Made by a program: the position numbers and the translations under genes
DNA from: Clostridium sp. CAG:411
GTDB taxonomy: Bacteria; Bacillota; Clostridia; Lachnospirales; Lachnospiraceae
DNA: 17,437 bases
Direction: 5' to 3'
Assembly (NCBI GenBank): GCA_000437275.1
Contig: FR899719.1
Coordinates: 110,034-127,470 of the forward strand
Notes under the pieces: model-generated
Databases searched by the model: none
What the model saw: the letters and a program-made list of their open reading frames with translations, nothing else
What the model was told of the DNA's origin: nothing
Shown: positions 1-8,585 of the stretch, piece after piece
Layout of the letters: each line of letters begins with the position of its first letter
How positions within the stretch are numbered: position 1 is the stretch's first letter

Positions 1-2
1 TT

Positions 3-1949
3 TCGATGAATCCGCCAGCCGATCGTTATACCGTATTATCCAATGTGTGGGAGAGTGTCACCATAGACGGGAAGGAGTATGATTTGGCGGCACAAGAGTA
101 TATTGGGTATGAAAAGAAAGGGTATGAATATTTGAACCGTTTTGAGCTGGATATCTTACCAACATACTATTATCAGGTTCAGGATGTTACAATAAAAAAG
201 ACAATTAGTTTAGAGTACGGGAAAAATACGGTTGTAGTATGTTACGAGGTAGAAAATGGGATGGAAGAAGCGTCCCTTCATATTACCCCACAATTTAATT
301 GCAAACCATATGGAGTGACGATAGAGGCGTCACAGTTACAATTTGATATGACGCAAGAAGGAGCATTTTTAACGTTAGTGCCAAAAGAACAGGACATGAA
401 TATTACATTTTATGCGTCAGAAGGAACTTATGTAAACCGAAGTACATTTCCAACTTCTATGGCAACACCAAATTATTTGGTGGAAGAAAATCAAGTATAT
501 TGTATGGATTGTCGTACGGGATTTATGGGAGTAGACAACCATTTTACGCCTTATGACGTTGTAGTTGATTTGCAACCATTTGAAGAAAAGAAATTCTATA
601 TTACCTGTACCATTGAAAAAGAAGCGGTAGGAGATGGTTTTGCTATTGCAGACCAGTATAAGAAAAGAATGCACAAAATTATGGCACAGACAGGTGAAGA
701 TGTCTTTTTGCAAAAACTTGCATGGGCAGCAGATGCGTTTGTGGTACAGAGAAAAGTTGTAGTACCAAAAGAGCAGGAGGAAAAATTGCAGACTTCTACT
801 GCGGACAAAGTAGAGGGAAACACTGCCTATTTGAAAACGATTCTTGCGGGCTATCCATGGTTTATGGATTGGGGAAGAGATACTATGATTGCATTTCAAG
901 GTTTATTGCTACCTACAAAGCGTTTTAAAGAGGCAAGACAGATTTTAGAATCCTTTTCTTGGTTTGTAAAGGATGGAATGCTTCCTAATGTATTTCCAAA
1001 TAGCAGTAAAGAAGAACCAAGATACAATACGATTGATGCAGCATTATGGTACTTTTATTCGGTATATAAATATTTGGAGTATACGGGAGAGAAAGAAGAT
1101 TATCAATTTGTAGAAGAAAAACTTTATCCAGCTATGGAGCAAATTATTTCCTATTATAAAAATGGAACACATTACGGAATTAAAATGGATGAGGACGGAT
1201 TAATCTTAGGCGGAAGCGGAAAAGATCAGTTGACATGGATGGATGTGTTAGTTGGAGACTGGGTTGTAACACCAAGACATGGAAAAGCAGTGGAAATTAA
1301 TGCACTTTGGTATAATGCACTTTGCGTGATGGAGCAGTTGGCAGAACGATTTCATAAGGATGCAAAGCAATATCATGTGTTAGCAGAAAAAACGAAAGAG
1401 ACTTTTTGTGAAAAATTCTGGAATGAGGAGAAAGGCTGTCTTTATGATTGTATCGAAAAAAGAGAGGATGGCATAGAAATTCCAGATGACAGAATACGAC
1501 CAAATCAGATTTGGGCAGTATCTCTTCCTTATACAATGCTCTCTAGAGATAGAGAAAAAGCGGTTGTACAGACGGTATATAAACATCTGTATACACCATA
1601 TGGAATCCGTTCGTTATCACCAGAGGATGCGGAATATAAGGCGCATTATATTGGAAAACTGATTGATCGTGATGGAGCCTATCATATGGGAACCAGTTGG
1701 GGATATATTTCAGGAGGTTTTATTACTGCATATTGTAAAGTGTATGAACATAGCAAAAAGGCAGTAAAAAAAGCATTGGAGATGTGCCAATATTTCAGTG
1801 ATCACATGCAGGATGGTTGTTTGAATGGAATTGCAGAAATCTTTGATGGAGATTTTAGTTGTACCAGTCGGGGATGTTATACACAGGCATGGAGTGTAGG
1901 AGAAGTGTTGAGAGCATATAGTGAAGATGTATTACCATACTTACACTGA
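3..1949 (+). CDS. Glycogen debranching enzyme / amylo-alpha-1,6-glucosidase, 5'-truncated by the window edge
   Basis: The product should hydrolyse alpha-1,6 branch points in glycogen or related glucans in the cytoplasm. The open frame runs off the left edge: a serine codon at 3-5 precedes the Met at 6, and SMNPPADRYTVLSN looks like the interior of the N-terminal (GDE_N-type) domain, so the Met at 6 is probably not the true start. Counted from that Met, the C-terminal (alpha/alpha)6 catalytic domain shows GYPWFMDWGRDTM (acid residues near D288 and D292), LPNVFPN, and the end motif YTQAWSVGEVLRAY. The family is the amylo-1,6-glucosidase C-terminal type (GH133-like). One oddity is AYHMGTSWGY near the C-terminus, where the family usually has a GTVWPW-like segment. 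It ends at a TGA followed 20 bases later by a strong bidirectional terminator. Upstream neighbours are not visible. Confidence 0.88.
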   Translation, partial: SMNPPADRYTVLSNVWESVTIDGKEYDLAAQEYIGYEKKGYEYLNRFELDILPTYYYQVQDVTIKKTISLEYGKNTVVVCYEVENGMEEASLHITPQFNCKPYGVTIEASQLQFDMTQEGAFLTLVPKEQDMNITFYASEGTYVNRSTFPTSMATPNYLVEENQVYCMDCRTGFMGVDNHFTPYDVVVDLQPFEEKKFYITCTIEKEAVGDGFAIADQYKKRMHKIMAQTGEDVFLQKLAWAADAFVVQRKVVVPKEQEEKLQTSTADKVEGNTAYLKTILAGYPWFMDWGRDTMIAFQGLLLPTKRFKEARQILESFSWFVKDGMLPNVFPNSSKEEPRYNTIDAALWYFYSVYKYLEYTGEKEDYQFVEEKLYPAMEQIISYYKNGTHYGIKMDEDGLILGGSGKDQLTWMDVLVGDWVVTPRHGKAVEINALWYNALCVMEQLAERFHKDAKQYHVLAEKTKETFCEKFWNEEKGCLYDCIEKREDGIEIPDDRIRPNQIWAVSLPYTMLSRDREKAVVQTVYKHLYTPYGIRSLSPEDAEYKAHYIGKLIDRDGAYHMGTSWGYISGGFITAYCKVYEHSKKAVKKALEMCQYFSDHMQDGCLNGIAEIFDGDFSCTSRGCYTQAWSVGEVLRAYSEDVLPYLH

Positions 1950-1968
1950 AAATAAAAAACGAAGAATA

Positions 1969-2003
1969 AAAAGATGCACAGGGAATAGCCTTGTGCATCT
2001 TTT
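1969..2003. terminator. Bidirectional intrinsic terminator between debranching enzyme and ABC-F gene
   Basis: A 12-bp perfect stem (AAAAGATGCACA with TGTGCATCTTTT) extends by GGG/CCT (one G-U pair) to a five-base loop AATAG. On the + strand the stem is followed by TTTTCTATTT. On the - strand the mirrored A-run gives a T-tract. It sits in the 71-base gap between two convergent genes and can serve both. Confidence 0.9.
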
Positions 2004-2020
2004 CTATTTACTCTATAAAA

Positions 2021-3583
2021 TTATAATTTTGTACTCCAGTTGGAACAATCAATTACTTTTGTTGCCCAATCTTCATAGAAGTCAGGTTCATGACAGATTA
2101 AAACAATACTTCCCTTATATGCCTGTAAAGCACGTTTTAATTCATCTTTAGCATCCACATCAAGATGATTGGTTGGTTCGTCTAACAAAAGTACATTTGT
2201 CTCCTGATTAATTAATTTGCAAAGACGTACTTTTGCCTGTTCTCCACCACTTAATACCCGTACCTGGCTCTCGATATGTTCTGTCGTAAGTCCGCATTTG
2301 GCTAAGGCAGAACGCACTTCATATTGACTAAGGGATGGAAATTCTCTCCAGATTTCTTCGATACAGGTATTATTTTTGGCACCTGTCATTTCCTGTTCAA
2401 AGTAGCCTTTGTATAGATAATCGCCTAAAGTGATCTTACCATGTAAAGGAGGAATCATACCTAAAATACTTTTTAATAAAGTAGTTTTTCCGATACCATT
2501 AGCACCTGTAAATACAATGCGTTCTCCTCGTTCCATTGTCAAATTGATTGGAGTGGAGAGTGGTTCTTCATATCCAATGACAAGCTGTTTTGCTTGGAAG
2601 ATTAACTTCCCAGAAGTCCTTGCTTCTTTAAAGTGGAACTCAGGTTTTGGTTTTTCTTTCATAAGTTCGATTTTATCCATTTTGTCTAATTTCTTTTGTC
2701 TGGACATTGCCATGTTTCGTGTGGAAACTCTGGCTTTGTTTCTTACAACGAAATCTTTTAGTCCTTTGATTTCCTGCTGCTGTCGTTCGTATGCCGCTTC
2801 TAACTGTGCTTTCTTTGCAGCGTAAACTTCTTGGAATTTATCATAATTACCAACATAACGAGTTAGTTGTTGGTTTTCTACGTGATAAATAAGGTTGATA
2901 ACACTGTTTAGGAAAGGAATATCGTGAGAAATTAGAATAAATGCATTTTCATATTCCTGCAAGTATCGTTTTAACCATTCGATGTGAACGGTATCTAAGT
3001 AGTTTGTAGGTTCGTCCAGTAATAAAATATCAGGCTTTTCCAGTAGAAGCTTTGCTAATAGAATTTTTGTTCGTTGCCCTCCACTTAATTCTGTAACATC
3101 ACGTTCTAAGCCTAAATCCATGAGTCCAAGTGCGCGGGCAACTTCATCTACTTTGGAATCGATATTATAAAAGTCATGCATGTCCAGCGAATCCTGAATG
3201 ACTGCGAATTCATTCATCATTTTTTCTAAATGTTGTTCATCGGCATCTGCCATTTGCGCGCATAATTCATTCATTCTGGCTTCCTGTTCATATAAGAAGG
3301 AAAAGGCAGAGTTTAATACATCACGAATGGTCATACCTTTTGTTAAGACTGCATGCTGGTCTAGATAACCTACACGGACATGTTTTGCCCATTCAACGGT
3401 ACCTTCATCTGGCATAAGTTTACCTGTTATAATATTGAAAAAAGTGGATTTTCCTTCTCCATTTGCACCGATTAAACCAATGTGTTCTCCTTTTAATAAA
3501 CGGAAGGAGACATCATCATAGATGGCACGGTCACCGAATCCATGACTTAAATGTTCTACGTTTAAAATCATATTTTTTACCAT
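2021..3583 (-). CDS. ABC-F family ATPase (YfmM-like), 520 aa
   Basis: This is a soluble twin-ATPase ABC-F protein with no membrane segment. ABC-F proteins bind the ribosomal E site and affect translation or antibiotic protection; the sequence does not tell which. It has Walker A GANGEGKST at residues 39-47 and GANGIGKTT at 360-368, signatures LSGGQRTK and LSGGEQAK, and Walker B LLLDEPTN in both halves (first Asp near 190). The charged inter-domain linker (roughly 245-320, containing RNKARVSTRNMAMSRQKK) is the P-site tRNA interaction motif region. The start LSHGFGDRAIYDDVSFRLLKG and the length resemble Bacillus YfmM, a non-resistance housekeeping ABC-F, by memory. The start is ATG at 3583 with a weak AGAAAGAA site; M5 is a possible alternative. 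Transcription diverges from gltB, and the leader is only about 35 bases, so there is no attenuator of the kind common on antibiotic-induced ABC-F genes. Confidence 0.9.
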   Translation of the reverse strand: MVKNMILNVEHLSHGFGDRAIYDDVSFRLLKGEHIGLIGANGEGKSTFFNIITGKLMPDEGTVEWAKHVRVGYLDQHAVLTKGMTIRDVLNSAFSFLYEQEARMNELCAQMADADEQHLEKMMNEFAVIQDSLDMHDFYNIDSKVDEVARALGLMDLGLERDVTELSGGQRTKILLAKLLLEKPDILLLDEPTNYLDTVHIEWLKRYLQEYENAFILISHDIPFLNSVINLIYHVENQQLTRYVGNYDKFQEVYAAKKAQLEAAYERQQQEIKGLKDFVVRNKARVSTRNMAMSRQKKLDKMDKIELMKEKPKPEFHFKEARTSGKLIFQAKQLVIGYEEPLSTPINLTMERGERIVFTGANGIGKTTLLKSILGMIPPLHGKITLGDYLYKGYFEQEMTGAKNNTCIEEIWREFPSLSQYEVRSALAKCGLTTEHIESQVRVLSGGEQAKVRLCKLINQETNVLLLDEPTNHLDVDAKDELKRALQAYKGSIVLICHEPDFYEDWATKVIDCSNWSTKL

Positions 3584-3624
3584 TTCTTTCTGACAATACT
3601 TGTCTATTTTATGTTAGTGGTCTC

Positions 3625-3653
3625 ATTGTAGCAAATTTTTATAAAATTGAAAA
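3625..3653 (-). promoter_or_regulatory. Candidate sigma-A promoter for the ABC-F gene
   Basis: Read on the - strand, TTTTCA (3653-3648) is followed after 17 bases by TACAAT (3630-3625). This would start transcription near 3618, giving a leader of about 35 bases. The match is good but not perfect at -35. Confidence 0.6.
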
Positions 3654-3674
3654 GTAGATTTTTGTAAAAATGAC

Positions 3675-3703
3675 TTGCTTTTTAGGAAGAACTATATTAT
3701 AAT
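3675..3703 (+). promoter_or_regulatory. Candidate distal promoter P1 of gltBD
   Basis: TTGCTT (3675-3680), 17 bases, then a perfect TATAAT (3698-3703). The predicted start near 3710 lies only about 5 bases before a strong terminator (3715-3760), so most transcripts from it should end after about 50 nt unless something prevents termination. Confidence 0.65.
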
Positions 3704-3714
3704 GACAAAAGAAC

Positions 3715-3760
3715 AAAGGCGTTCTTGGATAGGTGAAGTCTATCCAAGTGCGCCTTTTTT
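3715..3760 (+). terminator. Intrinsic terminator directly downstream of gltB promoter P1
   Basis: The outer stem AAAGGCG/CGCCTTT (3715-3721 with 3751-3757), a 2x2 internal loop, and the inner stem CTTGGATAG/CTATCCAAG (3724-3732 with 3740-3748) close a 7-base loop GTGAAGT. The 3' side runs into six T. The T-run lies on the + side, so it acts on rightward transcripts. With P1 just upstream this looks like an attenuator or the end of a ~50-nt small RNA. Confidence 0.8.
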
Positions 3761-3783
3761 GCTTTGTATAATTAGAAAGCAAA

Positions 3784-3829
3784 AAGCTCCGCAAGAATGT
3801 TTCTATAAACAACTTGTTATCAGGAGCTT
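3784..3829 (+). promoter_or_regulatory. Structured element in gltB leader (large hairpin)
   Basis: AAGCTCC (3784-3790) pairs with GGAGCTT (3823-3829). Inside, CAAG (3792-3795) pairs with CTTG (3813-3816) and GTTT (3799-3802) with AAAC (3807-3810) around loop CTAT. There is no T-tail, so it is not itself a terminator. Just before it, TTTTTGCTTT (3756-3765) can pair with AAAGCAAAAA (3776-3785), overlapping the first arm. The role is unknown; it could be a ligand- or protein-binding leader domain. Confidence 0.45.
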
Positions 3830-3846
3830 GAAACAAAGATGGAATA

Positions 3847-3891
3847 TCGCAACAGATTGTGGCGAAATACAAAAGTATTTCGCTTTCCTTT
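3847..3891 (+). terminator. Second terminator-like hairpin in gltB leader, with a competing upstream hairpin
   Basis: GCGAAATAC (3862-3870) pairs perfectly with GTATTTCGC (3875-3883) around loop AAAA, followed by TTTCCTTT. An upstream alternative hairpin, TCGC...GCGA (3847-3850 with 3862-3865, inner ACA/TGT), uses the first bases of the terminator stem, so the two cannot form together. That is the usual anti-terminator/terminator layout. The T-tract is interrupted by two C, so efficiency may be modest. Confidence 0.55.
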
Positions 3892-3931
3892 GCCGAGTGA
3901 GTAGCCAATAAATGGTAATGTTGGGATTTAC

Positions 3932-3961
3932 TTTTCATTGGCAATTAGGATGTGATATGAT
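3932..3961 (+). promoter_or_regulatory. Candidate proximal promoter P2 of gltBD (extended -10)
   Basis: TTTTCA (3932-3937), 18 bases, then TATGAT (3956-3961) preceded by TGA, an extended -10. The start would be near 3968. An inverted repeat GCCAAT (3904-3909) / ATTGGC (3937-3942) abuts the -35 and could be an operator or simply part of the P1 leader fold. Confidence 0.5.
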
Positions 3962-3969
3962 AGGTTGAT

Positions 3970-3996
3970 AAATGTAGAGACAAAATTCTACATTTT
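3970..3996 (+). promoter_or_regulatory. Hairpin at the 5' end of the predicted P2 transcript of gltB
   Basis: AAATGTAGA (3970-3978) and TCTACATTT (3987-3995) form a perfect 9-bp stem around an 8-base loop, followed by one further T and then CAAATAACG. The tail is too short for a convincing terminator. It lies right at the predicted start of the P2 transcript and about 35 bases before the gltB start, so it could stabilise the mRNA or be a weak attenuator. Confidence 0.45.
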
Positions 3997-4031
3997 CAAA
4001 TAACGAAGTAAGTAGAAAGGAATGTGTTGCA

Positions 4032-7000
4032 ATGGAAGAATGTAAGAGAAAGACACAAGGTTTATATGATCCAAGATGGGAGCATGATAACTGTGGTATT
4101 GGTGCAGTTGTAAACCAAAAAGGTGTTAAGTCACATGCGACAGTAGAGAATGCGTTGAAAATTGTAGAGAATTTGGAGCATCGTGCAGGTAAAGATGCCT
4201 CTGGTAAGACTGGAGACGGTGTTGGTATCTTATTACAGATTTCCCACAAATTCTTTAGCGAAGCCGCTAAAAAGGCAGGAATTTCCATTGGCAAGGAAAG
4301 AGAATACGGAATTGGTATGTTCTTTATGCCACAGGATGAGTTGAGCAGAAAACGTGCCATGAGAATGTTCGAACTTATTGTTGAAAAAGAAGGATTGAAA
4401 TTCTTAGGATGGCGTGAAGTGCCAGTAAATAAAGAGGTACTTGGAAAAACAGCCTTAGATTGTATGCCATATATTGTACAGGCATTTATTAAGAAGCCTG
4501 TAGGTGTAAAAAAAGGATTAGATTTTGATAGAAAGTTATATATAGCCAGAAGAGTATTTGAAAATTCTTCGAATGAAGATACTTATGTAGTTTCTTTATC
4601 AAGTAGAACAATCGTATATAAGGGTATGTTCCTTGTGGGACAGCTTCGATCCTTTTTCCAGGATTTGCAGAACGAAGCTTACGAGTCCGCTATTGCATTA
4701 GTACATTCCCGTTTTAGTACCAATACACAGCCAAGTTGGAGAAGAGCACATCCAAACCGTTTTATTGTGCATAATGGTGAGATTAATACCATTGCAGGTA
4801 ACGCAGATAAGATGCATGCTCGTGAAGAGACCATGGAATCTGAGTATTTAAAAGGGGAGATGCATAAAATTCTTCCTGTAGTAGATCGAAGTGGTTCAGA
4901 CTCTGCACGCTTGGATAATACACTGGAATTTTTAGTAATGAGTGGTATGGAGTTGCCATTAGCTGTTATGATTGCTATTCCTGAGCCATGGGCAAATGAT
5001 CGCAGCATGAGCCGTGAGAAGAAGGAATTTTATCAGTATTATGCAACTATGATGGAACCATGGGATGGTCCTGCATCTATTCTATTTTCAGATGGAGATA
5101 TTATGGGAGCGGTACTTGACCGTAATGGACTTCGTCCATCTCGTTATTATATAACAGATGATGGAAATATCATTCTTTCATCAGAAGTTGGTGTACTGGA
5201 TATTCCAGAAGAAAAGATTGTAAAGAAAGATCGTCTGCGTCCAGGTAAAATGTTATTGGTAGACACCGTTAAGGGTGAATTGATTGATGATGATACAATC
5301 AAAGAAAAATATGCCAACAGTCAGCCTTATGGTGAATGGTTGGACAATAATTTACTTCATTTAAGAGATTTAAAGATTCCAAACAAAAAAGTTGAGGAAT
5401 ATGATATAGAACAGACACAGAGACTTAGAAGAGCCTTTGGTTATACTTATGAAGAATGTAAAAACAGTATTCTTACAATGGCAATGAATGGTTCAGAGCC
5501 AATCGCAGCAATGGGTACAGATACACCGTTACCACCATTGTCAGATCGCCCACAGCCATTATTTAATTATTTTAAACAGTTATTTGCACAGGTTACTAAC
5601 CCACCAATCGATGCATTGCGTGAAAAGATTGTAACATCTACTTCTGTTTATATTGGTAGTGCAGGTAATATTTTGCAGGAACGTGAAGAAAACTGTCAGG
5701 TTATGCGAATTGACAATCCAATTTTGACAAACACAGATATGCTCAAAATTAAGATGATGAATGTAAAAGGCTTTAAGGTGGAAGTAATTCCAATCACTTA
5801 TTACACAGCTACCTCTTTGGAAAAAGCCATTGATCGTGTCTGTATGGAAGCAGATCGTGCTTACAAAGATGGTGCAAACGTATTAGTATTATCAGATCGT
5901 GGTGTGGATGAAAACCATGTTGCTATTCCTTCTTTGCTTGCTATTTCTGCTTTACAGCAGCATTTGGTTCGTACAAAGAAGAGAACAAAGTTGTCTATTA
6001 TCCTTGAAACAGCAGAGCCAAGAGAAGTACATCATTTTGCAACATTGATTGGTTTTGGTGCCAGCGCAATCAATCCATATCTTGCATTGGATACGATACG
6101 CGAAATGGTAAATACCGATATGCTTGACAAAGATTATTACGCAGCCGTAGAAGATTATACGAATTCCATTAAGAATGGTATCATAAAAATCGGTTCTAAG
6201 ATGGGTATTTCCACCATTCAATCTTATATGGGTTCTCGTATTTTTGAGGCAATTGGTATCAATGAAGAAGTTATCAATAAATATTTTTCAGGAGTAGTAA
6301 GCCGTGTGGGTGGTATTGGTATTGCAGATATTGAGAAGCAAATTGAAACATTACATTCACAGGCATTTGATCCATTGGATCTTGGCATGAATTTGGAACT
6401 TGAAAGTAATGGTACACATAAAGCAAGAAGTGGTAAGGAGAAACATCTTTATAATCCACAGACCATTTATTTGTTACAGAAAGCTACAAGAGAAGGAAAA
6501 TATGAAGTATTTAAAGAATACTCTGCATTGATGGATCAAGAGGAAAGCGAGAGTAACCTTCGCGGATTGATGGACTTTAATTATCCAGAAAAAGGTGTTC
6601 CAATTGAAGAAGTAGAAAGCGTAGAAGATATTGTAAAACGTTTTAAGACGGGTGCTATGTCTTACGGTTCTATTTCAAAGGAAGCACATGAATGTATGGC
6701 AATTGCCATGAACCGTTTGGGTGGTAAGTCAAACAGTGGTGAAGGTGGAGAAAGTCTGGACCGTTTAGTTACAAAGGGAACAAGTGAAGATAGATGTTCT
6801 GCCATTAAGCAGGTTGCGTCTGGTCGTTTCGGTGTAACTTCACGTTATTTGGTAAGTGCAGACGAGATTCAGATTAAGATGGCACAGGGAGCAAAACCTG
6901 GAGAAGGTGGACACCTTCCAGGAAAGAAAGTATATCCATGGGTTGCAAAATGTCGTAATTCAACAACTGGTGTAGGTTTAATTTCCCCACCACCACATCA

Positions 7001-8573
7001 TGATATTTATTCAATCGAAGATTTGGCACAGTTGATTTACGATTTGAAAAATGCGAATAAAGATGCCAGAATTTCGGTTAAGCTTGTTTCAGAAGCTGGT
7101 GTAGGAACCATTGCAGCAGGTGTTGCAAAGGCAGGTGCAGGCGTAATCTTAATTTCAGGTTATGATGGTGGTACTGGTGCAGCTCCAGAAAGTTCTGTTC
7201 ACAATGCAGGTCTTCCTTGGGAGTTAGGTTTGGCAGAAACACATCAGTCATTAATCATGAATGGATTACGTTCAAAAGTTGTAATTGAAACAGATGGTAA
7301 GCTTATGGATGGTCGTGACGTAGCTGTAGCTGCTATGTTAGGTGCAGAAGAGTTTGGATTTGCTACAGCTCCATTGGTTACTATGGGTTGTGTTATGATG
7401 CGTGTATGTAACTTGGATACATGTCCAGTTGGTATTGCTACACAGAATCCAGAGCTTCGTAAACGCTTCCAGGGTAAACCAGAGTATGTAGAAAACTTTA
7501 TGCGTTTTGTTGCACAGGAATTGCGTGAATATATGGCAAAACTGGGTGTTCGTACAGTAAATGAATTAGTTGGTAGAGTTGATTTATTAAAGAAAAAAGA
7601 TGCCGCTACAACAAAGGGACAGGCAATCAATCTTTCAAAGATTTTGGATACTACTTATGTTAGCGACAAACACCAGTGCTTTAATCCAACCGATATTTAT
7701 GACTTTGAGTTAAATAAAACAATTGATGAGACTGTATTATTAAAAGAGTTTGGACCTAAGATTGATAAAAAACAGGGAGGAAAAACTAAGATTACAGTCA
7801 ACAACTTAAATCGTACAACAGGTACTATTTTAGGTGCGGAAATTACAAAACGTTGGGGTACAGATGTGCCAGAAGATACCTTTGAAGTTGAATGTGACGG
7901 AAGCGGTGGACAAAGTTTTGGTGCATTTATTCCAAGCGGTTTGACACTTCGCTTGACTGGAGATTGTAATGATTACTGTGGTAAGGGATTATCTGGTGGT
8001 AAGATTGTTGTTTCACAGCCAAAAGCAGCAAAATATGCGGCAGATGAAAATATTATCATCGGTAATGTAGCTTTTTATGGCGGTACAACAGGAAAAGCAT
8101 TCATCAACGGTGTTGCAGGTGAGCGTTTCTGCGTTAGAAACTCTGGCATCACAGCCGTAGTTGAAGGTGTTGGTGACCATGGTTGCGAATATATGACAGG
8201 TGGCCGTGTCGTTGTATTAGGAAATACAGGAAAGAACTTTGCAGCAGGTATGAGCGGTGGAGTTGCTTATGTATATGACGAGAATAATGATTTCTATTTG
8301 AAAGTAAATAAAGAATTAGTTGCAGTCGAAGAAGTAGAAGAGTTGTCAGATGTTCAGGAATTGAAGGCAATGATTGAGGAACATGTAAAAGAAACCAATT
8401 CTGTGAAAGGAAAGAAGATTCTGGATAAGTTTGATGATTGTTTGCCAAAATTCAAGAAGATCATTCCTCATGATTATAGAAGAGTATTGCATACAATTCA
8501 TGCAATGGAAGATAAGGGATACTCAAAAGATCAGGCTGAAATTGAAGCATTTTATGTAAATGTTGGAAAGTAA
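4032..8573 (+). CDS. gltB: Glutamate synthase (NADPH) large subunit, 1513 aa
   Basis: GltB takes ammonia from glutamine and, through an internal tunnel, uses it to convert 2-oxoglutarate to glutamate in the cytoplasm, with electrons from GltD. The N-terminus has a 20-residue propeptide before Cys21 (HDNCGIGAVV), the expected nucleophile of a class II amidotransferase. The central domain and FMN-binding synthase domain follow. The 3Fe-4S cysteines are C1120, C1126 and C1131 (CVMMRVCNLDTC). The C-terminal GXGXG beta-helix domain starts near residue 1260 and contains the repeated G-rich strands. Full length matches the family (about 1480-1530). The start ATG at 4032 has AAAGGA ten bases upstream. 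It is followed by gltD in the same operon and preceded by a long structured leader with two candidate promoters. No frameshift or missing key residue was seen. Confidence 0.98.
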   Translation: MEECKRKTQGLYDPRWEHDNCGIGAVVNQKGVKSHATVENALKIVENLEHRAGKDASGKTGDGVGILLQISHKFFSEAAKKAGISIGKEREYGIGMFFMPQDELSRKRAMRMFELIVEKEGLKFLGWREVPVNKEVLGKTALDCMPYIVQAFIKKPVGVKKGLDFDRKLYIARRVFENSSNEDTYVVSLSSRTIVYKGMFLVGQLRSFFQDLQNEAYESAIALVHSRFSTNTQPSWRRAHPNRFIVHNGEINTIAGNADKMHAREETMESEYLKGEMHKILPVVDRSGSDSARLDNTLEFLVMSGMELPLAVMIAIPEPWANDRSMSREKKEFYQYYATMMEPWDGPASILFSDGDIMGAVLDRNGLRPSRYYITDDGNIILSSEVGVLDIPEEKIVKKDRLRPGKMLLVDTVKGELIDDDTIKEKYANSQPYGEWLDNNLLHLRDLKIPNKKVEEYDIEQTQRLRRAFGYTYEECKNSILTMAMNGSEPIAAMGTDTPLPPLSDRPQPLFNYFKQLFAQVTNPPIDALREKIVTSTSVYIGSAGNILQEREENCQVMRIDNPILTNTDMLKIKMMNVKGFKVEVIPITYYTATSLEKAIDRVCMEADRAYKDGANVLVLSDRGVDENHVAIPSLLAISALQQHLVRTKKRTKLSIILETAEPREVHHFATLIGFGASAINPYLALDTIREMVNTDMLDKDYYAAVEDYTNSIKNGIIKIGSKMGISTIQSYMGSRIFEAIGINEEVINKYFSGVVSRVGGIGIADIEKQIETLHSQAFDPLDLGMNLELESNGTHKARSGKEKHLYNPQTIYLLQKATREGKYEVFKEYSALMDQEESESNLRGLMDFNYPEKGVPIEEVESVEDIVKRFKTGAMSYGSISKEAHECMAIAMNRLGGKSNSGEGGESLDRLVTKGTSEDRCSAIKQVASGRFGVTSRYLVSADEIQIKMAQGAKPGEGGHLPGKKVYPWVAKCRNSTTGVGLISPPPHHDIYSIEDLAQLIYDLKNANKDARISVKLVSEAGVGTIAAGVAKAGAGVILISGYDGGTGAAPESSVHNAGLPWELGLAETHQSLIMNGLRSKVVIETDGKLMDGRDVAVAAMLGAEEFGFATAPLVTMGCVMMRVCNLDTCPVGIATQNPELRKRFQGKPEYVENFMRFVAQELREYMAKLGVRTVNELVGRVDLLKKKDAATTKGQAINLSKILDTTYVSDKHQCFNPTDIYDFELNKTIDETVLLKEFGPKIDKKQGGKTKITVNNLNRTTGTILGAEITKRWGTDVPEDTFEVECDGSGGQSFGAFIPSGLTLRLTGDCNDYCGKGLSGGKIVVSQPKAAKYAADENIIIGNVAFYGGTTGKAFINGVAGERFCVRNSGITAVVEGVGDHGCEYMTGGRVVVLGNTGKNFAAGMSGGVAYVYDENNDFYLKVNKELVAVEEVEELSDVQELKAMIEEHVKETNSVKGKKILDKFDDCLPKFKKIIPHDYRRVLHTIHAMEDKGYSKDQAEIEAFYVNVGK

Positions 8574-8585
8574 GGAGGAAATGAA

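Noticed and set aside
3766..3775. TATAAT at 3767-3772 as a further gltB promoter
   Set aside because: There is no -35-like hexamer 16-19 bases upstream, where the terminator stem lies. It is more likely the loop of a hairpin.
3710..3891. ANTAR-type two-hairpin anti-termination target at gltB
   Set aside because: ANTAR sites need hexaloops with A at position 1 and G at position 4. The loops here are GTGAAGT, CTAT and AAAA.
3675..3911. A 78-codon open frame across the gltB leader, possibly a leader peptide
   Set aside because: Its likely start at 3702 overlaps the -10 box, so it would not be in the P1 transcript. It has no ribosome site, and its codons simply traverse terminator stems.
4679..8448. 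Several antisense open frames of 60-130 codons inside gltB
   Set aside because: They are shadows of a strongly conserved coding gene, with no ribosome sites or recognisable protein features.
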